A DNA stretch of 40,713 bases from Deltaproteobacteria bacterium (GCA_019307065.1 JAFDKH010000068.1:1-40713), one strand, 5' to 3'. Shown: positions 33,175-40,713, counted from the first letter of the stretch. Numbers and translations are program-made. The notes: generated by a model from the letters alone, not told the origin.

Positions 33175-33918
33175 TTACTGACGCAACGAATGGGCAACGA
33201 CTCTCCGAGCGGTCAACTTCAAACGAGCCAGGCCGAACAGTTTCTGGGCGATGGTGGTCGGAATGTCCACTCGCGAGTCGAGATCTTCGATCCAGTGCAC
33301 CGGAACTTCGACCACCTTTAAGCCGCTGTATTCAGCCAGGACCAATACCTCGGTATCGAAGAACCATCTATGATCACGTACTAGCGACAGCAGCTGCTGG
33401 AGGCGATTGAGCCTGAAGGCCTTGAAGCCGCATTGTGCATCTCTAAAAGTAGTCACGCCAAATAGAGTTTTGAGCATTATGTTGTATCCGCGCGAGAGGA
33501 CCTCTCGATGCAGTGCTCGGGTTACCTGTGAGTGGGGATGGTGGCGCGAGCCAACCACGACGTCGGCACCCCGATCGAGTTCGGCCAGCAGCCTGGGCAT
33601 GGCTTCTAAATTGGTGGACAAGTCGACATCCATGTAAAGCAAATAGTCGGCTCCGGGTAACTCGGCGGCCCGTCGCAAGGCACCCCCGCGACCGGCATTT
33701 GGCAGGATCAGGGTCGCAACACATGGGTAAGTCGCCGATAAGATCGAGGCAATTGCGGCGGTCCCGTCGGAACAACCATTGCTGACAATCAATATCTTCC
33801 ACTCATAATGTCCCAGATAGCGCCTGCAGAAATTGTGCACTTGGTACAACGAAGATTCCAGGGCCTGGGCTTCATTGTATGCCGGCAGGACTAGCCTGAC
33901 TCTTAATCGGCGGGTCAT
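33175..33918 (-). CDS. GT2 glycosyltransferase, dolichyl/polyprenyl-phosphate type
   Basis: This 247-residue glycosyltransferase of family 2 has the fold motifs VRLVLPAYNEAQAL at the N-terminus, VSNGCSDGT (residues ~45-53) and the metal-binding YMDVDLSTN. The segments GADVVVGSR, FRDAQCGFKAF and RWFFDTEVLVLAEYSGLKVVEVPV are typical of the ALG5-like dolichyl-phosphate glucosyltransferase and polyprenyl-phosphate branch, where the product is a lipid-phosphate sugar. No transmembrane tail is present, so it acts at the inner face of the membrane. Its ATG overlaps the stop of the upstream phosphoesterase gene (ATGA at 33918-33915), so the two are translated together. The donor sugar is not identifiable. 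Confidence 0.82.
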   Translation of the reverse strand: MTRRLRVRLVLPAYNEAQALESSLYQVHNFCRRYLGHYEWKILIVSNGCSDGTAAIASILSATYPCVATLILPNAGRGGALRRAAELPGADYLLYMDVDLSTNLEAMPRLLAELDRGADVVVGSRHHPHSQVTRALHREVLSRGYNIMLKTLFGVTTFRDAQCGFKAFRLNRLQQLLSLVRDHRWFFDTEVLVLAEYSGLKVVEVPVHWIEDLDSRVDIPTTIAQKLFGLARLKLTARRVVAHSLRQ

Positions 33919-35837
33919 ATCAGCAGCGATCTTCCGGGGCCGTCGCCGGGGGCACCATACAAGTTGAGTAAAGTGTTGGCAATATCAATCAGGCGCGGTT
34001 CTTTTTTTGCCAGTTTGGAATTAGCGGCTATAAACCCAGGTGTTTCTTGGACGTCCGAGGCGGCATGGTCGCCGCACCAGTGTTTAGGATTGTCCGCTAA
34101 GAAGCTCCCATTGGGAGCCCCTCCCAGTGAGGTTTCCCAAGAACTGCGGTAGCCGGGCGCAAAAGCTATCTGCAAATCGGGCGCCTGTCGGCGCACGCTC
34201 TTACTCGCTTGCGCGTATACATCGTAGACCGCCCGGACAGGTTTTTTACCGCTGGCCGGGTCTTTGAGGTCCAGCAGCCGCCCGCGAATGGTTTCCATTA
34301 TTACGCATTTCGGCGCCCCGGGTGTGACACTGCCCTTCGATTCACGGCCCAGTAAATTCACATACATCTGTCCATTGCCCATAGAGTAGGCCATGGTTTT
34401 TTGCCATGAGATTCCCCGCAGGAACTGAACCGCTCCGCCGGGATTTTTACGAGTAAGAAAACCCTGCGACTCGAGCCAGGTGTTTACATGCAACATCCGG
34501 TTGAAAGCGTGAAAGCCGTGATCCGACAGAACCACTAATCGGGTGCCCGGTCTGATTACCTGGCTGACCCGGCCAATAATCTGATCCATTTTTCGGTATA
34601 CATCCAACAGGGGACCGCCGTCTTTTCGGGCGGTTTCTTTGTAAAATATATGTGCTGCCCGGTCCGTACCGGTAAAGACCGAGATGATTAAACTAGCAAA
34701 GCCACTCGAGATTTCTCTTAGCAACAGTTCAGCGCGTCCGGTCATGGTGTCTAGAATGTCAGCCAGGAAAACTTCTTTAGGCAGAACGCCGGCATTGACC
34801 GCCGATGTATCGTGCACCCAGCCGACGGTTGGCAGGCCGCCATGAGTAGCGACTGCTTCGGTCAGCCATTTGGGCGGACTGCCCAACGGCATTGCCGGGG
34901 AGCGCGGATCGAACTGGATCGGTGAAGCGTAAAGGCGCAGCTCCTTTTTGAGTTCAATAAGATGAAAGCGAACCCGGCCGGCCAGTTCGAACCCGCCAGC
35001 CTCGAATTTTATCCGAAACCATTTGCTGCGCCGGCCGACAGATAGAGTCTCGCTATCGCCGGCCAAAGAGATCTTGAGTGTGCCGGCCGCCCGATTTAGC
35101 CCAAGACGCAGGCCGACAGAAAGGTTTTTTTTGTCCGGGCCGCGGGGGCCCTCGAGCCCGGTTTCTGCCGTACTGCCTTTTAGATTCAGGCGGACGATAC
35201 GGCCGCCGGCGACTCGGTTGGTCGAGCCCGCTTCGGCCGGCTCGGATGTGAACAAGGTGAAAGAGCTATTAGTGAAACGCGCATCCGGAGTACCCAGGCC
35301 GGTGATGATCCTGCCGTTGGGTAAATTCGGGGGAGGGTAGGCATAGGGCACGAAAAGCATGCTGAGCGGAACTTTGCGCTGATCTAAAATCTCCCAGAAA
35401 GCAGGACCGTTGCGGTGCGAGACGGCCTTGGGTTTTCGAACCCCATCCGGACTAAAAGCCTGCGGGGTGATGGTGTAGGGGGCTGTGCCCGGCAAATATG
35501 TCTTCGGATCGCGCCGTAAGAATCCGAATACTCCGTGTTCTAAAGGTTGACGGCCGGTTGCAAAAGTTGTCCAGGCGACTGGTGAATTAGGCGGGCTGGT
35601 GGATGCCAGCGGGGACAGCCAACCTTGTTTTTGTAGAGCGGCCAGGTTGGGCAAGTCTCCCGAAGCAATCCAGCGTTCGGCCAAACGCGGATCGACTCCG
35701 TCAAAACCCAATACGATTGTTTGCGGCCGGCCGGTCTCGTTCGTTGCGCTCTTGGCCCCCAGGGGCAGTGAAGCCATCAGAGCACCGCCTGCGGTTGCCT
35801 TGATGAAATCTCTGCGAGAATGAGTATTTCTGGACAT
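33915..35837 (-). CDS. Tat-exported alkaline-phosphatase-superfamily phosphoesterase
   Basis: This exported enzyme has 640 residues. The ATG at 35837 starts a Tat signal peptide with SRRDFIKA (twin Arg R8-R9) followed by a hydrophobic stretch; the longer upstream reading to 36194 runs antisense through the next gene and is not translated. The fold is type I phosphodiesterase/nucleotide pyrophosphatase (PF01663): LGFDGVDPRL near the start, a nucleophile at T90 in VAWTTFATG, SVFTGTDRAAHIFY, and VVLSDHGFHAF with metal-binding Asp-His. Tat export suggests folding with metal before transport. Sulfo- and phosphoester substrates both occur in the family; with a lipid glycosyltransferase coupled to it, a phosphorylated envelope glycolipid is a reasonable guess. 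Confidence 0.82.
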   Translation of the reverse strand: MSRNTHSRRDFIKATAGGALMASLPLGAKSATNETGRPQTIVLGFDGVDPRLAERWIASGDLPNLAALQKQGWLSPLASTSPPNSPVAWTTFATGRQPLEHGVFGFLRRDPKTYLPGTAPYTITPQAFSPDGVRKPKAVSHRNGPAFWEILDQRKVPLSMLFVPYAYPPPNLPNGRIITGLGTPDARFTNSSFTLFTSEPAEAGSTNRVAGGRIVRLNLKGSTAETGLEGPRGPDKKNLSVGLRLGLNRAAGTLKISLAGDSETLSVGRRSKWFRIKFEAGGFELAGRVRFHLIELKKELRLYASPIQFDPRSPAMPLGSPPKWLTEAVATHGGLPTVGWVHDTSAVNAGVLPKEVFLADILDTMTGRAELLLREISSGFASLIISVFTGTDRAAHIFYKETARKDGGPLLDVYRKMDQIIGRVSQVIRPGTRLVVLSDHGFHAFNRMLHVNTWLESQGFLTRKNPGGAVQFLRGISWQKTMAYSMGNGQMYVNLLGRESKGSVTPGAPKCVIMETIRGRLLDLKDPASGKKPVRAVYDVYAQASKSVRRQAPDLQIAFAPGYRSSWETSLGGAPNGSFLADNPKHWCGDHAASDVQETPGFIAANSKLAKKEPRLIDIANTLLNLYGAPGDGPGRSLLI

Positions 35838-35886
35838 TTCTACGGCCTTTTCTATCAAAATGTTTTGCAGGCCGGCATGCACCTTC

Positions 35887-35915
35887 TTGCGAGCCTGGTC
35901 GTGTAATGTTATAGA
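35887..35915 (+). promoter_or_regulatory. Candidate rightward promoter of the LPG-TM operon
   Basis: TTGCGA (35887-35892), 17 bases, TATAGA (35910-35915), 4 of 6 matches each. Its -10 overlaps the -10 of the stronger leftward promoter at 35908-35936. The leader to the ATG at 35965 would be about 43 bases. Confidence 0.3.
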
Positions 35916-35936
35916 GTACCGGAACCGGCTGGTCAA
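35908..35936 (-). promoter_or_regulatory. Leftward promoter of the phosphoesterase operon
   Basis: On the minus strand TTGACC (35936-35931), 17 bases, TATAAC (35913-35908), with 5 of 6 matches in both hexamers. It lies about 70 bases before the ATG at 35837 and overlaps the rightward promoter, so RNA polymerase could hardly use both at the same time. Confidence 0.45.
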
Positions 35937-35964
35937 CCCGCGGATCGAAGAAATTCGAGTGAAG

Positions 35965-37005
35965 ATGACGAGTTCCAGGATAATCAAATGGATATTCAGG
36001 TTTGCAATCAGTGGCGGTTTGATTGTGCTACTGCTGATGCATGCCGATCTGGAGCGGGTTGGCGCTACGGTGGCCAATCTTGATATCGGCTGGTTTTTTA
36101 TAGCCGTGGCTATCAAGGGTGTCGGTATTCTATCCGGAATTATTCGCTGGCGGCTGATGCTTCTCGGCCAGGATATTGATCTCAAGTTGTCCAACTTGGG
36201 CGGGGCCTATTTGATAGGTCGTTTCTTCGGATCGTTTCTTCCGTCAACGATCGGTCTCGATGCTTACCGTACTTATTATGCGGCAGTTCGTTCGCGGGAA
36301 GTAGCTAAAACCGTGGCGGTTACGGTGGTCGAGAAAGTAATTGGACTGCTGGCCTTGTCTTTCCTGGCACTGGCTGCTCTTCCGTTCGGTCTGCGTATGT
36401 TGAACGAAAAAGCTCTATTGTTGATGGGCATCGTGATCTGCGGACCGTTTGTAGTAGCGGCCATGTTGCTTGCGCAACCCAAGTGGTTCGTGCGGATCGC
36501 CGAGTGGTTGAAAAGACGGGGAAGTCGATTCAGCCAGGCCATGGCACGCATGAGTGAAGCCGTGGCTCGTTTTGGGACTCAGCGCGGCCGTATAGGAGTG
36601 GCGATTCTGTTGGGCTTGATCATTCACGCCGCCACATCAGCCATGTATCTGGCGACCGCCAAAGCGGTTGGGGCCGATATTCCGGCCGCTGAACTTCTCT
36701 TCATCGGGCCATTAATGATTGCCGCTACGCTGGTTCCGATTTCTATTGCCGGAATCGGAGTGCGCGAAGGCGTCTATGTGTTTTTCCTGACCAATATCGG
36801 CGTACCAACCGAGCAGGCGGTCTTATTGGGTTTTTTGGGATTCATGGCCGGAGAACTCTACAGTCTGGCCGGCGGGGCAGTTTGGGCGCTGACCCCGGCT
36901 GCCCGGCCGGAAGATGGCTATGGGTTAACCGAGGTTGTAAAAAGAGCGGCAGCCTGGTTTAAAAGCAAGCAACAGCCGGGCGAGGAGACCCAAAGTGAGC
37001 TTTAG
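35965..37005 (+). CDS. LPG-synthase-TM / AglD-like integral membrane protein
   Basis: This inner-membrane protein of 346 residues has about eight hydrophobic segments. It belongs to the lysylphosphatidylglycerol synthase transmembrane family (PF03706, formerly UPF0104): the hallmark GRFFGSFLPSTIGLDAYRTYY is at ~75-95, EKVIGLLAL follows, and the later AGIGVREGVYVFF corresponds to the conserved G-x-G-x-R-E loop. MprF flippase domains and archaeal AglD share this fold. No aminoacyl-transferase domain is attached, so lipid lysylation by this protein alone is unlikely; lipid flipping or glycolipid synthesis is possible. The ATG at 35965 lacks a clear SD; a GTG two codons earlier is an alternative. 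It overlaps the next gene by 11 bases. Confidence 0.8.
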   Translation: MTSSRIIKWIFRFAISGGLIVLLLMHADLERVGATVANLDIGWFFIAVAIKGVGILSGIIRWRLMLLGQDIDLKLSNLGGAYLIGRFFGSFLPSTIGLDAYRTYYAAVRSREVAKTVAVTVVEKVIGLLALSFLALAALPFGLRMLNEKALLLMGIVICGPFVVAAMLLAQPKWFVRIAEWLKRRGSRFSQAMARMSEAVARFGTQRGRIGVAILLGLIIHAATSAMYLATAKAVGADIPAAELLFIGPLMIAATLVPISIAGIGVREGVYVFFLTNIGVPTEQAVLLGFLGFMAGELYSLAGGAVWALTPAARPEDGYGLTEVVKRAAAWFKSKQQPGEETQSEL

Positions 37006-38506
37006 AGGAAACATTTCGCCGCTGATAATTTTATCGACTGGTGCAGCCGGGGCCGGGGCGGCTCTGGCGATTCTTGGAGTTGCTGAATCTCAGTACTACG
37101 CAAAGTGGAGTTTTTCAGCTCTGGCCTATGGATTTGGCTTGTATGGGCTGGTTGGCATGGTCTTGGGATTTGGTTACGGTTTGCTCTTTGGTGGAAAAGG
37201 CCGCAGCAGCCGACGGGCTTTCTTGGCCTACGCCGGCCGGGTAGCCGTGCTGCCCACAGTCGGTTTGTGGTTGGTCGGCAGCGCCTTTATTATCTATCGT
37301 GATCTGTGGAAAGAATCGATTGCTCGGGCGGGGTTCTGGGGTTGGGCCGCCTTGCTGCTTATACCGGCAGGTGCGTTTATTTGTGCTGCCCTGGCGCGCA
37401 TGATTGGCAAGGTGTTGTGTAACCGCTCGTCAATAGCGGCCGCGATTATTTTGGTTCTTTCACTAGCCGGCCTGCTGTTTTGTGGCTCGGGCCAAAGTAC
37501 GCCCGAAATTAATGAAGAATTCTACCGACCGCTCGAAAAACCGGACGGTCGTCCGTCGATCGTTATCATTGTGGCGGATGCACTTAGGGCCGATGCTCTC
37601 GGGGCTTATGGCTCGAAGAAAGTCGCGACTCCCAACCTGGATGCATTCAGTACCGAGGCGACTCGTTTCAACCAAGCCTGGTCGACGGCTTCCTGGACGC
37701 GGCCCGCTGTGGCCTCCATTTTAACCGGTCAATATCCGCGAAGCCATCAGGCTATTCACAAGACCGACCGCTTGCCGGAGAGTCTGCCGACTATGGCTAG
37801 CCTACTCAGCCTAAACGGTTATGTTTCGGTGGCATCGGTTACCAACGTCAACCTGGCGCCGGTATTCGGAATGGGGCGCGGATTTGACGTCTACGCCTAT
37901 CACGGGCCGAAACCTTTTCTTTCAGCACCTCAAACGGCGCGCCGCCTGTTCCTGGTGGAGCTGTATCGTCTGGCCCGCCTGCGTTTCTTCCCGGGCCAGC
38001 GCATAGTATCAAGCTACTATGCCGAAGGTGAACAGGTCTGGGAGGTGGCCCGCGAGCTAGTCGGCCCGCTGGCCACGGCCGCCCGGCCGTTTTTTGCCTA
38101 TCTTCATTTCATGGAGACCCATGACCCGTATTTTGCCCACCCCTATGACGGCACAGCTGTTGCCCGGGTTGAGAACCCCAATCCGAAGGCTGACAAAGCG
38201 GCCGAGTATTTTGATTTGTACCGTCAGGAAATCGAGCACTGGGACAGCCTATTTGGTGAAATGATAACTTTTCTCAAAGACAAGGGTGTCTTCGACCGCG
38301 CCCTGATAGTCGTGACTGCGGATCACGGCGAGGAGTTTGCCGATCACGGAGGCTTCTGGCACGGGACAACGCTATTCGAGGAATTGGTACGGGTACCTCT
38401 GCTTATACGTTTTCCGCAAGGGGCCGGCGCAGGAACGGTCAGGGACGATCCGGTTTCACTGATTGATCTGATGCCGACCGCCATGAGTTTGGCGCAAGTT
38501 AAATAA
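36995..38506 (+). CDS. Membrane-anchored sulfatase-like enzyme, cut short by an in-frame TAA
   Basis: This reading frame gives 503 residues before TAA at 38504-38506. It starts at GTG 36995 (GAGGAG 7 bases upstream) inside the end of the previous gene. Residues 1-170 hold about five membrane segments; the catalytic domain begins near 185 with IVADALRADALGAYG. The nucleophile position is T235 in SWTRPAVASILTG, not the Cys/Ser of formylglycine sulfatases, so it is more likely a phosphoester hydrolase or phosphotransferase, as in LtaS-type enzymes. D443-H444 (DHGEEFADHGGFWHG) provide metal ligands. The fold normally continues for ~120 more residues, which are present in the same frame after the stop. 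It is thus probably a recent nonsense allele or a sequence error. Confidence 0.75.
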   Translation: MSFRGNISPLIILSTGAAGAGAALAILGVAESQYYAKWSFSALAYGFGLYGLVGMVLGFGYGLLFGGKGRSSRRAFLAYAGRVAVLPTVGLWLVGSAFIIYRDLWKESIARAGFWGWAALLLIPAGAFICAALARMIGKVLCNRSSIAAAIILVLSLAGLLFCGSGQSTPEINEEFYRPLEKPDGRPSIVIIVADALRADALGAYGSKKVATPNLDAFSTEATRFNQAWSTASWTRPAVASILTGQYPRSHQAIHKTDRLPESLPTMASLLSLNGYVSVASVTNVNLAPVFGMGRGFDVYAYHGPKPFLSAPQTARRLFLVELYRLARLRFFPGQRIVSSYYAEGEQVWEVARELVGPLATAARPFFAYLHFMETHDPYFAHPYDGTAVARVENPNPKADKAAEYFDLYRQEIEHWDSLFGEMITFLKDKGVFDRALIVVTADHGEEFADHGGFWHGTTLFEELVRVPLLIRFPQGAGAGTVRDDPVSLIDLMPTAMSLAQVK

Positions 38507-38869
38507 CCGGGCGAGCTTCCGGGTAGCATACTCTCGGACCAGCCGCCGACAACTGCTCGCTACATTTTTGCCGAAGAAGATCATCAAGGCATGATCCTGA
38601 CTGCAGTTCGTAGCGGCCCCTGGAAACTGATTCGCGCCAATCCCGATAATCACCGTGGTCTGCCGAAGATCCAGTTGTTCAACCTCGAAGCCGATCCGCT
38701 GGAGAAGAAAAATCAGGCCGTGAACGAAAAGACCATACGCGAAGAGTTGATCAAAGTCTTGCAGGCCGGGCCCAGCCGGGCTGCCAAGCCGCCCGCCACC
38801 AAGCCCGAAGAAGTCGAGATCGACCCGGAGACTGAAGAGCAGCTCCGCTCTCTGGGATACACCGAGTAA
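38507..38869 (+). pseudogene. C-terminal remainder of the sulfatase-like gene after the in-frame stop
   Basis: Directly after TAA the same frame runs for 120 codons to the stop at 38867-38869. The reading PGELPGSIL, then YIFAEEDHQG, then RSGPWKLIRANPDN and IQLFNLEADPLEKKN is the standard C-terminus of this enzyme family, so it belongs to the gene that starts at 36995 (complete length 624 codons). An internal ATG at 38591 has no good SD. The end, EEQLRSLGYTE, resembles the last residues of the following enzyme. The sequence between shows no indel; a single changed base at 38504-38506 would restore the frame. Confidence 0.75.
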
Positions 38870-38882
38870 AAAAGAGATCGAT

Positions 38883-40565
38883 ATGAGCATTAGCCGCTTG
38901 TTAGTCGTAGGCTGGGACGGCGCCGAGCCTTCGCTTGTCGAGCCGTTGATTGAAAGCGGGCGACTTCCCAACCTGGCCGGGCTGATTGCCGGCGGCACGT
39001 TTGGCCGAGTCAACTCGACTTTTCCGGCCAGTTCACTGCCGGCCTGGACGGCGGCCTTTAGCGGCCTAGGTCCGTCAAAACACGGCCTGGTTGATTTCGT
39101 TAGAAAACAACCAGGCCAATACCGCCTGCGCCTGGTATCGGCTGCAGAGCGCAGCGGAACAAGTCTGGCAAGAATTGCCATGGCTTCCGGTCTCAAGGTA
39201 GCCAGCCTGGGTATTCCGGGGACTTTCCCGCCCGACCCGGCCGGCGGAATTTGCATCGCAGGTTTCGATTCACCGACCGCGACCCGGGCCAGCACCCGAG
39301 CTCATAATCCGGCCGGCTTATTCAAGCGCCTGAAAGCCGCAGGACTCTATTGGCCGTATGGCGCTGCCGACGAATTGGCAGTTGGGGCCGGCTGGCATGC
39401 AAACACCCGGCGAATCTTATTCGAGACCATCGAACAAAAAACAAAAGTTGCCGAGGCCTTGCTGGACGGCTCGCGCTTCGACTTGTTCAGCATTATTTTC
39501 AGCGAGTCGGACACGGCCGGTCACCACTTCTGGGCTTTTCACGACCAGAATTCTCCACGTCAGCGGGTTAAGAATCCAGTCCTGGCCACGACAATCGAAG
39601 ACGTCTATATTGCCCTGGACCGCGCCCTGGGAAGATTGTTGGCCAGGACCAGCAAGTCCACCAGCGTCATTGTACTCTCAGACCATGGTTTTGGCGGATC
39701 TTCGGATCATACGTTTTGTCTCAACCGCTGGCTGGCCGCTCAGGGCCGCCTGAGATTTTCAGCCTTTTTAGGAAAGCTGGCTCAGCTGAGTGGTTTTATC
39801 CAGGATCAGGCTGGTAGGTTCTTACCCGCGACTGTCAAGCAGGCGCTTCTGCGCGGGCCGTTTTCTCGACTGGTCATGGCGGCCGATGGACTGGGCCGTT
39901 TCGGCGGTATTGATTTTTCGGCGACTGAAGCTTTTTGCGATGAGCTTCCCCAAAATCCGGGAATCTGGATTAATTTAGCCGGTCGCGAGTCGCAAGGAAC
40001 AGTCCCCGCCGAGCGCTACCAGTCATTACGAAAAGAGATTGCCGACAGCCTGATCGACTGGCGCGATCCGCTCAGTGGTCGTGCGATTGTTGCGAATGTT
40101 TTTTTTCGAGAAGATGTTATGGCGGGACCCTTTACAGGCCGGGCACCCGATTTAATGCTCGAGCTGGCTGATTGGGATGGTTACCGGTTGTTGGCTTCCC
40201 CAAGTGCCGGCCGGATGGGGCCGATTGTCGAAAGACTGGCTGAGGACAAACTGATCGGCTCGAAGGGCACCGGTACCAGTGGAGTTCATAAGCCAGAGGG
40301 AATTCTGGCCGCCTGCGGGCCGAGCGTAAAAACGGGTACAAAAATTGAAAATGCCCGGCTGGTCGATGTCTGTCCGACCGCTTTAGCCTTACTCGGACTT
40401 CGAAGCCCTCCTGATCTGGATGGGCATAGCCTTACCCAGATTGCGTCGGAATGCGCGGCCGAGGGACAGTCGCCGGCCTGTTCAGCACAGGCCGGTCAGG
40501 CAGTCTATTCGCCCGAAGAAGAAAAATTAGTCCTCAAGCGGCTCAAGGGGTTAGGTTATCTTTAA
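38883..40565 (+). CDS. Alkaline-phosphatase-superfamily phosphoesterase (PF01663 type)
   Basis: This 560-residue enzyme is of the type I phosphodiesterase/nucleotide pyrophosphatase fold. The start VVGWDGAEPSLVEPLI supplies the first metal Asp, T56 in LPAWTAAFSG is the predicted nucleophile, FSESDTAGHHFW holds Asp/His metal ligands, and VIVLSDHGFGGSSDH gives the Asp-His pair. No signal peptide or membrane segment is evident, so unlike its Tat-exported relative at 33915 it should be cytoplasmic. It ends with LKRLKGLGYL, a variant of the LRxLGY tail also seen on the upstream enzyme. The gap of 13 bases to the previous stop indicates a shared transcript. A substrate is not assigned. Confidence 0.8.
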   Translation: MSISRLLVVGWDGAEPSLVEPLIESGRLPNLAGLIAGGTFGRVNSTFPASSLPAWTAAFSGLGPSKHGLVDFVRKQPGQYRLRLVSAAERSGTSLARIAMASGLKVASLGIPGTFPPDPAGGICIAGFDSPTATRASTRAHNPAGLFKRLKAAGLYWPYGAADELAVGAGWHANTRRILFETIEQKTKVAEALLDGSRFDLFSIIFSESDTAGHHFWAFHDQNSPRQRVKNPVLATTIEDVYIALDRALGRLLARTSKSTSVIVLSDHGFGGSSDHTFCLNRWLAAQGRLRFSAFLGKLAQLSGFIQDQAGRFLPATVKQALLRGPFSRLVMAADGLGRFGGIDFSATEAFCDELPQNPGIWINLAGRESQGTVPAERYQSLRKEIADSLIDWRDPLSGRAIVANVFFREDVMAGPFTGRAPDLMLELADWDGYRLLASPSAGRMGPIVERLAEDKLIGSKGTGTSGVHKPEGILAACGPSVKTGTKIENARLVDVCPTALALLGLRSPPDLDGHSLTQIASECAAEGQSPACSAQAGQAVYSPEEEKLVLKRLKGLGYL

Positions 40566-40589
40566 GGGGTCGGATCTTTAAGGGGTCGG
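40558..40589. repeat. Perfect 16-bp tandem duplication
   Basis: ATCTTTAAGGGGTCGG occurs twice with no gap, and the first copy includes the stop codon of the phosphoesterase gene. From memory, AAGGGGTCGG-type tracts are often seen near small mobile elements in environmental genomes; that is weak support. The duplication itself is direct observation. Confidence 0.7.
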
Positions 40590-40621
40590 AGGGTCTCACA
40601 TGATTCCGCTGCAAAACCCCT

Positions 40622-40713
40622 CTACTTGCGAGCGGCTCGTTTTGCCCGCGGGGGTGGCACACGAGCACGAATCAAGTGAAGTTCCCCGCGTTTGAGAAGT
40701 TCCCATTGCACCT
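40622..40713 (-). CDS. C-terminal end of an unrecognised gene (cut by window edge)
   Basis: On the minus strand a frame enters from the right edge and ends at TAG (40624-40622), giving 29 residues with the reading WELLKRGELHLIRARVPP followed by a Lys/Arg/Ala-rich tail. The basic tail and reading-frame character suggest a real C-terminus, but I cannot name it. A transposase-like or other nucleic-acid-binding protein is possible given the tandem repeat beside it. Low confidence because of the short length. Confidence 0.3.
   Translation of the reverse strand, partial: VQWELLKRGELHLIRARVPPPRAKRAARK

Noticed and set aside
35838-36194. N-terminal extension of the Tat phosphoesterase frame
   Set aside because: It would add 119 basic, family-unlike residues before a perfect Tat signal and runs antisense through the neighbouring gene start and both promoters.
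36995-38869. Frameshift as the cause of the split sulfatase-like gene
   Set aside because: The start at 36995 and the downstream ATG at 38591 are in the same frame (1596 bases apart), so only the TAA interrupts it.

Overview
This window looks like chromosomal DNA from a Gram-negative, deltaproteobacteria-like bacterium; Myxococcota or a related lineage is my best guess, made from gene content only. Reasons: many exported lipoproteins, MopE-like/thrombospondin-type cysteine-rich repeats, kelch and WG repeats, a Tat-exported enzyme, several lytic transglycosylase-like proteins, and Shine-Dalgarno sequences of the GGAGG type. Base composition is moderately GC-rich by eye. I see no rRNA, tRNA, CRISPR array, complete insertion sequence or biosynthetic cluster. 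No stretch longer than about 270 bases lacks a gene; the two largest gaps (1-206 and 19539-19807) hold promoter-like elements and inverted repeats.

Layout. (1) 207-9960, plus strand: a kelch lipoprotein, then a purine-catabolic block (8-oxoguanine deaminase plus the FAD, 2Fe-2S and molybdopterin subunits of a xanthine dehydrogenase-type enzyme), an FAD glycerol-3-phosphate dehydrogenase and a secreted WG-repeat protein. (2) 9962-14575: a RelA/SpoT-fold-like protein translationally coupled to a double-PDZ lipoprotein, a divergent secreted lytic transglycosylase, and a small barrel-like outer-membrane protein. (3) 14637-19538, minus strand: a 1633-residue lipoprotein with 15 cysteine-rich, Asp-rich units followed by a beta-helix. 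(4) 19808-24900, plus strand: two tandem CCG-domain iron-sulfur proteins, then a single-chain acetate kinase-PduL phosphotransacetylase fusion abutting a histidine phosphatase. (5) 24961-31831: two secreted proteins (one DUF4139-like), an MltD-like transglycosylase with LysM repeats, an FHA protein on the minus strand and a metalloprotease lipoprotein. (6) 31838-40565: two divergent operons apparently concerned with the cell envelope. The leftward one encodes a Tat-exported alkaline-phosphatase-superfamily enzyme, a polyprenyl-phosphate-type glycosyltransferase, an EamA transporter and a standalone NFACT-R protein. The rightward one encodes an LPG-synthase-TM membrane protein, a membrane-anchored sulfatase-like enzyme broken by an in-frame TAA, and a third alkaline-phosphatase-superfamily enzyme. 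The right edge has a tandem 16-bp repeat and the end of an unrecognised minus-strand gene.

How the genes fit together. The purine block would convert oxidised or deaminated purines towards urate. The acetate kinase-PduL fusion would interconvert acetyl-CoA and acetate with ATP formation, and the iron-sulfur pair beside it may belong to an electron-transfer step; together with GlpD this suggests flexible carbon and energy metabolism. Much of the remainder is envelope biology: peptidoglycan turnover, surface lipoproteins, and lipid-linked sugar or phosphate chemistry.

The points most worth following are the AckA-PduL fusion, the repeat lipoprotein, the stop codon in the sulfatase-like gene, the RelA/SpoT-like protein coupled to a PDZ lipoprotein, and the overlapping divergent promoters at 35887-35936.
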